DNA from: Arenimonas sp. SCN 70-307
GTDB lineage: Bacteria > Pseudomonadota > Gammaproteobacteria > Xanthomonadales > Xanthomonadaceae
DNA length: 64,000 nucleotides
Assembly (NCBI RefSeq): GCF_001724815.1
Contig: NZ_MEDO01000014.1
Span: 558,001 to 622,000, forward strand
Reading direction: 5' to 3'
The notes beneath the pieces are model-generated. The model saw only the letters and a program-made list of their open reading frames with translations. It was not told where the DNA came from and made no database searches. Positions 60,670-64,000 of the stretch are shown here, piece after piece (the first letter of the stretch is position 1; each line of letters begins with the position of its first letter). The translations under genes and the position numbers were made by a program.

Positions 60670-61389
60670 TCAGGCGCCGCAGCACTTCTTGTATTTCTTG
60701 CCGCTGCCGCAGGGGCACGGGTCGTTGCGCTCGGGGGCGGCGGCGCGGCGCACGGGCTCGCGCGGGGTCAGGGACTCAATGCGCTGGGTGTGCAGGTCGA
60801 GCATCATGTCCGGCAGGCTGAAGAAGATCTCCAGCCGCTCGCGGTAGCTCAGCGGCTCCGGCGCGCCGCCCTCTTCCTCCGGCGGGTAGCTGCCGATCGC
60901 CAGGGCCTCGATGTAGGCCTCGATGTCGGCGATCCAGGGCTCTTCGGCGATCCACGCATCCCAGTCGTCGCCGCGCAGGTCCATGCCGTGCATGAAGCCG
61001 GCGGCCCACTCGGTGCCGATGTCGACGTCGTCGCCGTGTTCGGCGTCGAGGTCATCGGGGAGCCACCACAGCGGCAGCGCCTCGGGCGACAGGTCGTCGC
61101 CGCCCAGCCGGACGCGGTGGGCAACGGTGTTCCAGGCCGACATCAGCAGCCCGTAAACTTGTGCGGCCTCCTCCATCGTCTCCCAGCGCGGCGGTGTCTT
61201 GCCCCAGACCGCGGGCATCCACTCGCTGGGCATGACCGTGTCGCGGCTGAGCACCAGCGCGGTCAGGTAGCCGTCCAGGGCCTCGAGCCCGAAGCCACCG
61301 AAAGGCACCGCCCGCTGCTCGAGCAGTTCCTCGAGCTGGCCCAGGCGCGGGTCGTCGTGGGTGAAGCGCTTGGCGTCAACGCTGGCCAT
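60670..61389 (-). CDS. UPF0149/YecA-like protein with SEC-C zinc motif
   Basis: Protein of 239 residues. The N-terminal two thirds match the UPF0149 (YgfB/YecA) fold ([35 protein letters not shown]). The C-terminal 18 residues are a SEC-C metal-binding motif [17 protein letters not shown], as in SecA and YecA. E. coli YecA has been linked to ribosome/SecYEG-associated SecA-like functions; the role here is open. Its start is 1 nt from the gshA stop, suggesting one transcript with gshA. Confidence 0.9.
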   Translation of the reverse strand: MASVDAKRFTHDDPRLGQLEELLEQRAVPFGGFGLEALDGYLTALVLSRDTVMPSEWMPAVWGKTPPRWETMEEAAQVYGLLMSAWNTVAHRVRLGGDDLSPEALPLWWLPDDLDAEHGDDVDIGTEWAAGFMHGMDLRGDDWDAWIAEEPWIADIEAYIEALAIGSYPPEEEGGAPEPLSYRERLEIFFSLPDMMLDLHTQRIESLTPREPVRRAAAPERNDPCPCGSGKKYKKCCGA

Positions 61390-61390
61390 G

Positions 61391-62755
61391 TCAGTACGCG
61401 AACTCGCGGAACACGGGATCGACGCTGCCGCCCCAGGCGCCGTGGAACAGCGCCAGCTTGCGCTCGGCCGGGGTCTCGTTGGCCATGGCGAACTCCAGCA
61501 GCGGCTCGAGGAACACCGCCTCGCTGGCGCCGCCGGCGTTGAGCCGGTTGCGGCGGGCCAGGCCCTGGCCGGAAATCTTCAGCGCCTCGATGGCCAGCTC
61601 GCGCACCGTGCGGCCGCGGAAGGGCAGCTTGAGCGCGTGTTTGGGCACGCCATCGCGCAGCGCGTGGCGCTCCTCGGTGCTGAAATCCTTCACCAGGTCC
61701 CAGGCGGCGTCGAGCGCCGCGTCGTCGTAGAGCAGGCCGGTCCAGAACGCCGGCAGCGCGCACAGGCGGTTCCAGGGGCCGCCGTCGGCGCCGCGCATCT
61801 CCAGGTATTTCTTCAGCCGCACTTCCGGGAAGGCGGTGGTCATGTGGTCGGCCCAGTCGCGCATCGTCGGCAGCTGGCCGGGCAGCTCCTCGAGCTCGCC
61901 GCGCAGGAACTTGCGGAAGCTGCGGCCGCTCAGGTCCAGGTACTGGCCGTCGCGGTAGCTGAAGTACATCGGCACGTCGAGCAGGTAGTCGACGTAGCGC
62001 TCGAAGCCGAAGCCGTCCTCGAACACGAAATCGAGCATGCCCGTGCGGTCGGGGTCGGTGTCGGTCCAGATGTGCGAGCGGTAGCTCAGGTAGCCGTTGG
62101 GCTGGCCGTCGGTGAAGGGCGAGTCGGCGAACAGCGCGGTGGCGATGGGCTGCAGCGCCAGCGAGACGCGGAACTTCTTGACCATGTCGGCTTCGTCGAG
62201 GAAGTCGAGGTTCACCTGCACGGTGCAGGTGCGGGTCATCATGTCCAGGCCGAGGTTGCCGCGCTTGGGCATGTACTCGCGCATGATCTTGTAGCGGCCC
62301 TTGGGCATCCACGGCATCTCGTCGCGGCGCCACTTGGGCTGGAAGCCCATGCCCAGGAAACCGATGCCGAGCTCGTCGCCCACCGTCTTGACCTCGCGCA
62401 GGTGCGACATGGTCTCGCAGCAGGTCTGGTGGATGTTCTCGAGCATGGCGCCCGAGAGTTCGAGCTGGCCGGCCGGCTCGAGCGTGACCGAGGCGCCGGC
62501 CTTGGACAGGGCGATGAGCTTGCCGTTTTCCTCGTAGGGCTCCCAGCCAAAGCGCGTCAGGCCGCGCAGCAGGGCCTCGATGCCGCGCGGGCCGTCCCAG
62601 GTGGGCGGGCGCAGGTCGTCGAGGCGGAAGCCGAACTTCTCGTGCTCGGTGCCGATGCGCCAGTCGGCCGGCGGCTTGCCGCCCGAGGCCAGGTACTCGA
62701 CCAGCACGCGGCGGTCGGTCAGGGGATCATCCTTGGCGTTGCTGGGTCCGGACAC
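61391..62755 (-). CDS. gshA: Glutamate-cysteine ligase, plant/alphaproteobacterial type
   Basis: First step of glutathione synthesis: ATP-dependent ligation of Glu and Cys. The 454 residues match the GshA/EgtA-like class II enzymes of plants, alphaproteobacteria and Xanthomonads rather than E. coli GshA. Blocks: [10 protein letters not shown] (metal and substrate), [53 protein letters not shown]. The downstream YecA-like gene follows by one nucleotide. Confidence 0.95.
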   Translation of the reverse strand: MSGPSNAKDDPLTDRRVLVEYLASGGKPPADWRIGTEHEKFGFRLDDLRPPTWDGPRGIEALLRGLTRFGWEPYEENGKLIALSKAGASVTLEPAGQLELSGAMLENIHQTCCETMSHLREVKTVGDELGIGFLGMGFQPKWRRDEMPWMPKGRYKIMREYMPKRGNLGLDMMTRTCTVQVNLDFLDEADMVKKFRVSLALQPIATALFADSPFTDGQPNGYLSYRSHIWTDTDPDRTGMLDFVFEDGFGFERYVDYLLDVPMYFSYRDGQYLDLSGRSFRKFLRGELEELPGQLPTMRDWADHMTTAFPEVRLKKYLEMRGADGGPWNRLCALPAFWTGLLYDDAALDAAWDLVKDFSTEERHALRDGVPKHALKLPFRGRTVRELAIEALKISGQGLARRNRLNAGGASEAVFLEPLLEFAMANETPAERKLALFHGAWGGSVDPVFREFAY

Positions 62756-62800
62756 GTCGGCGGCCTTGCGGGGGTGGGGGGCGAACGCAGGCCGGTGGCC

Positions 62801-62806
62801 TACAAT
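62801..62806 (+). promoter_or_regulatory. -10-like hexamer just upstream of the last gene
   Basis: TACAAT ends 6 nt before the ATG at 62813, so a transcript from it would start at or next to the start codon (leaderless). No matching -35 element is visible and no Shine-Dalgarno sequence fits between. Confidence 0.4.
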
Positions 62807-62812
62807 CGCGGG

Positions 62813-64000
62813 ATGCGAATCCTAACCCGCGCCGTCGTGCTTGGCGTCCTGCTGGCCGGGATTCTCTGTCCCGCGCCGGCCGCGGCCCGCAGCCTCGAGC
62901 GCGGCAACGGTCCCGAGCCCTCCACGCTCGACCCGCACCGCTGCCCGGAAGTGGCCTGCGCCAACGTGCTGCGCGACCTGTTCGAAGGCCTGGTGGCCGA
63001 GGACGGCGCCGGGAACCTCATCCCCGGCCTGGCCGAGCGCTGGGACGTGTCGGAGGACGGCCGTAGCTGGACCTTCCACCTGCGCGAGGGCCTGCGCTGG
63101 TCCAACGGCGAGCCGCTGGACGCCGGCCAGGTGCTGGCCAGCCTGCGCCGCGCCTTCGAGCCGGCCACGGCCGCGCCCTTCGCCGCGCACCTGGACGCGA
63201 TCGAACATGCCGCCGCGGTGCAGCGCGGCGAGCGCCCGCCGGCCGCGCTGGGCGTCAGTGCGCCGGATGCGCGCACGCTGGTGTTCCGGCTGAGCCGCAG
63301 CGCCGACCTGCCGCGCCTGCTCACCCTGCCCATCGCCTACCCCGTGCACCTGCCCAGCCTGGCCGAGCATGGCGCGCGCTTCACCCGCCCGGGACGGCTG
63401 GTGTCCAACGGCGCCTACCAGCTGGCCGAGTGGCTGCCGCAGGCGCACCTGGTGGTGGAGCGCAACCCGCACTTCCGCGAGCCGGCGCCGATCGAACGCG
63501 TGCGCTTCCACGTCACCGAGGACGCCGCGGCCGAGCTGCGCCGCTTCGAGGCCGGCGGCCTGCACATCACCGAAACCCTGCCGCCGCAGCCGCTGGAACA
63601 CCTGCGGGCGCGCTTCGGCGAGCAGCTGCGCATCAGCCCCTACCTGGGCAGCTTCTGGCTGGGCTTCAACCTCACCCGACCGCCGTTCAAGGATTCGCCG
63701 GCGCTGCGCGAGGCGCTGGTGCTGGCGGTGGACCGCGACATCCTCACCCGCCACGTCACCGGCCTGGGCGAAGCGCCGGCCTGGGGCGTGGTGCCGCCGG
63801 GCACGGCCGGTTACACGCCGCCGGTGCCGGCGGTGGCCTCGCTGACGCAGCGCCAGCGCGAGGCGCGGGCGCGGGCGCTGTACGCGCAGGCCGGCTATTC
63901 GCGCGAGCGGCCGCTGCAGATCGAGCTGCGCTACAACACCTCCACGCCACACCGGCGCATGGCGCTGGCGGTGGCGGCGATGTGGCGCGAAACCCTGGGC
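62813..64000 (+). CDS. Oligopeptide ABC transporter substrate-binding protein (partial)
   Basis: Periplasmic solute-binding protein of family 5 (OppA/DppA-like), cut by the window end after 396 codons. A signal peptide (cut near AAARS) is followed by the typical [13 protein letters not shown] start, [33 protein letters not shown] and [15 protein letters not shown], and later NGAYQLAEW and NPHFRE. Full-length members have about 530 residues. Divergent from gshA. Substrate, probably peptides, is inferred from family. Confidence 0.93.
   Translation, partial: MRILTRAVVLGVLLAGILCPAPAAARSLERGNGPEPSTLDPHRCPEVACANVLRDLFEGLVAEDGAGNLIPGLAERWDVSEDGRSWTFHLREGLRWSNGEPLDAGQVLASLRRAFEPATAAPFAAHLDAIEHAAAVQRGERPPAALGVSAPDARTLVFRLSRSADLPRLLTLPIAYPVHLPSLAEHGARFTRPGRLVSNGAYQLAEWLPQAHLVVERNPHFREPAPIERVRFHVTEDAAAELRRFEAGGLHITETLPPQPLEHLRARFGEQLRISPYLGSFWLGFNLTRPPFKDSPALREALVLAVDRDILTRHVTGLGEAPAWGVVPPGTAGYTPPVPAVASLTQRQREARARALYAQAGYSRERPLQIELRYNTSTPHRRMALAVAAMWRETLG

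Overview
The window is a strongly GC-rich, densely coded chromosomal segment. High GC, Xanthomonad-style gene content (plant-type GshA, the short AMP nucleosidase, a Grx4-rhodanese fusion, an ECF/kinase pair, an HU protein with a Lys/Ala tail, DUF3297) and many secreted amidohydrolases suggest a gammaproteobacterium of the Lysobacteraceae/Xanthomonadaceae (Lysobacter, Luteimonas or Arenimonas-like). This is inference from content; there is no rRNA to confirm it. I found no tRNA, rRNA, CRISPR array or prophage.

Layout. 1-2.3 kb: a secreted subtilase and a low-complexity secreted protein, closed by a strong terminator. 2.36-5.28 kb is the most interesting locus: a tetrapyrrole-methylase-fold methyltransferase that closely resembles fungal borosin alpha-N-methyltransferases, followed 28 nt later by a 99-residue protein with the layout of a split-borosin precursor (helical binding domain, short hydrophobic core, very acidic tail), then 21 nt later a periplasmic-TPR diguanylate cyclase. 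I read this as a bacterial split borosin RiPP cassette coupled to c-di-GMP signalling. 5.6-13.7 kb: small secreted protein, GNAT, HU, DUF3297, a TPR protein with a YadGH-type ABC exporter, a membrane diguanylate cyclase, a universal stress protein and SelO. 13.7-16.7 kb: an unknown gene with sigma-54 promoter-like sites, convergent with a sigma-54 response regulator and a histidine-phosphotransfer-like protein that lacks a kinase ATPase domain.

18.2-27.3 kb is the accessory part with visibly less GC-rich composition: an IS1182-type transposase and a methyltransferase bracketed by one 19-bp inverted repeat, a TraB/GumN protein, a carboxymuconolactone decarboxylase with a divergent AraC regulator, a lipoprotein, a broken second copy of the same AraC gene, and a RES/Xre toxin-antitoxin pair.

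27.3-64 kb returns to housekeeping and signalling: aceE; an RsbU/RsbW/STAS partner-switching operon; maeB; an ECF sigma factor with Ser/Thr kinase; rsgA with a QEGLA protein; an AlaA-type aminotransferase; a GDSL esterase; a Grx-rhodanese fusion; amn; four secreted amidohydrolase-family proteins; a protein kinase fused to a TonB C-terminal domain; a third diguanylate cyclase; ppc; gshA; and the start of an oligopeptide-binding protein that runs off the end. From about 30 kb onward eight long palindromes, all with arms beginning GGGG and mostly GGGGTC or GGGGAC, sit between genes, mostly at convergent gene ends. They look like a REP-type repeat family doubling as bidirectional terminators; none was seen in the first 30 kb.
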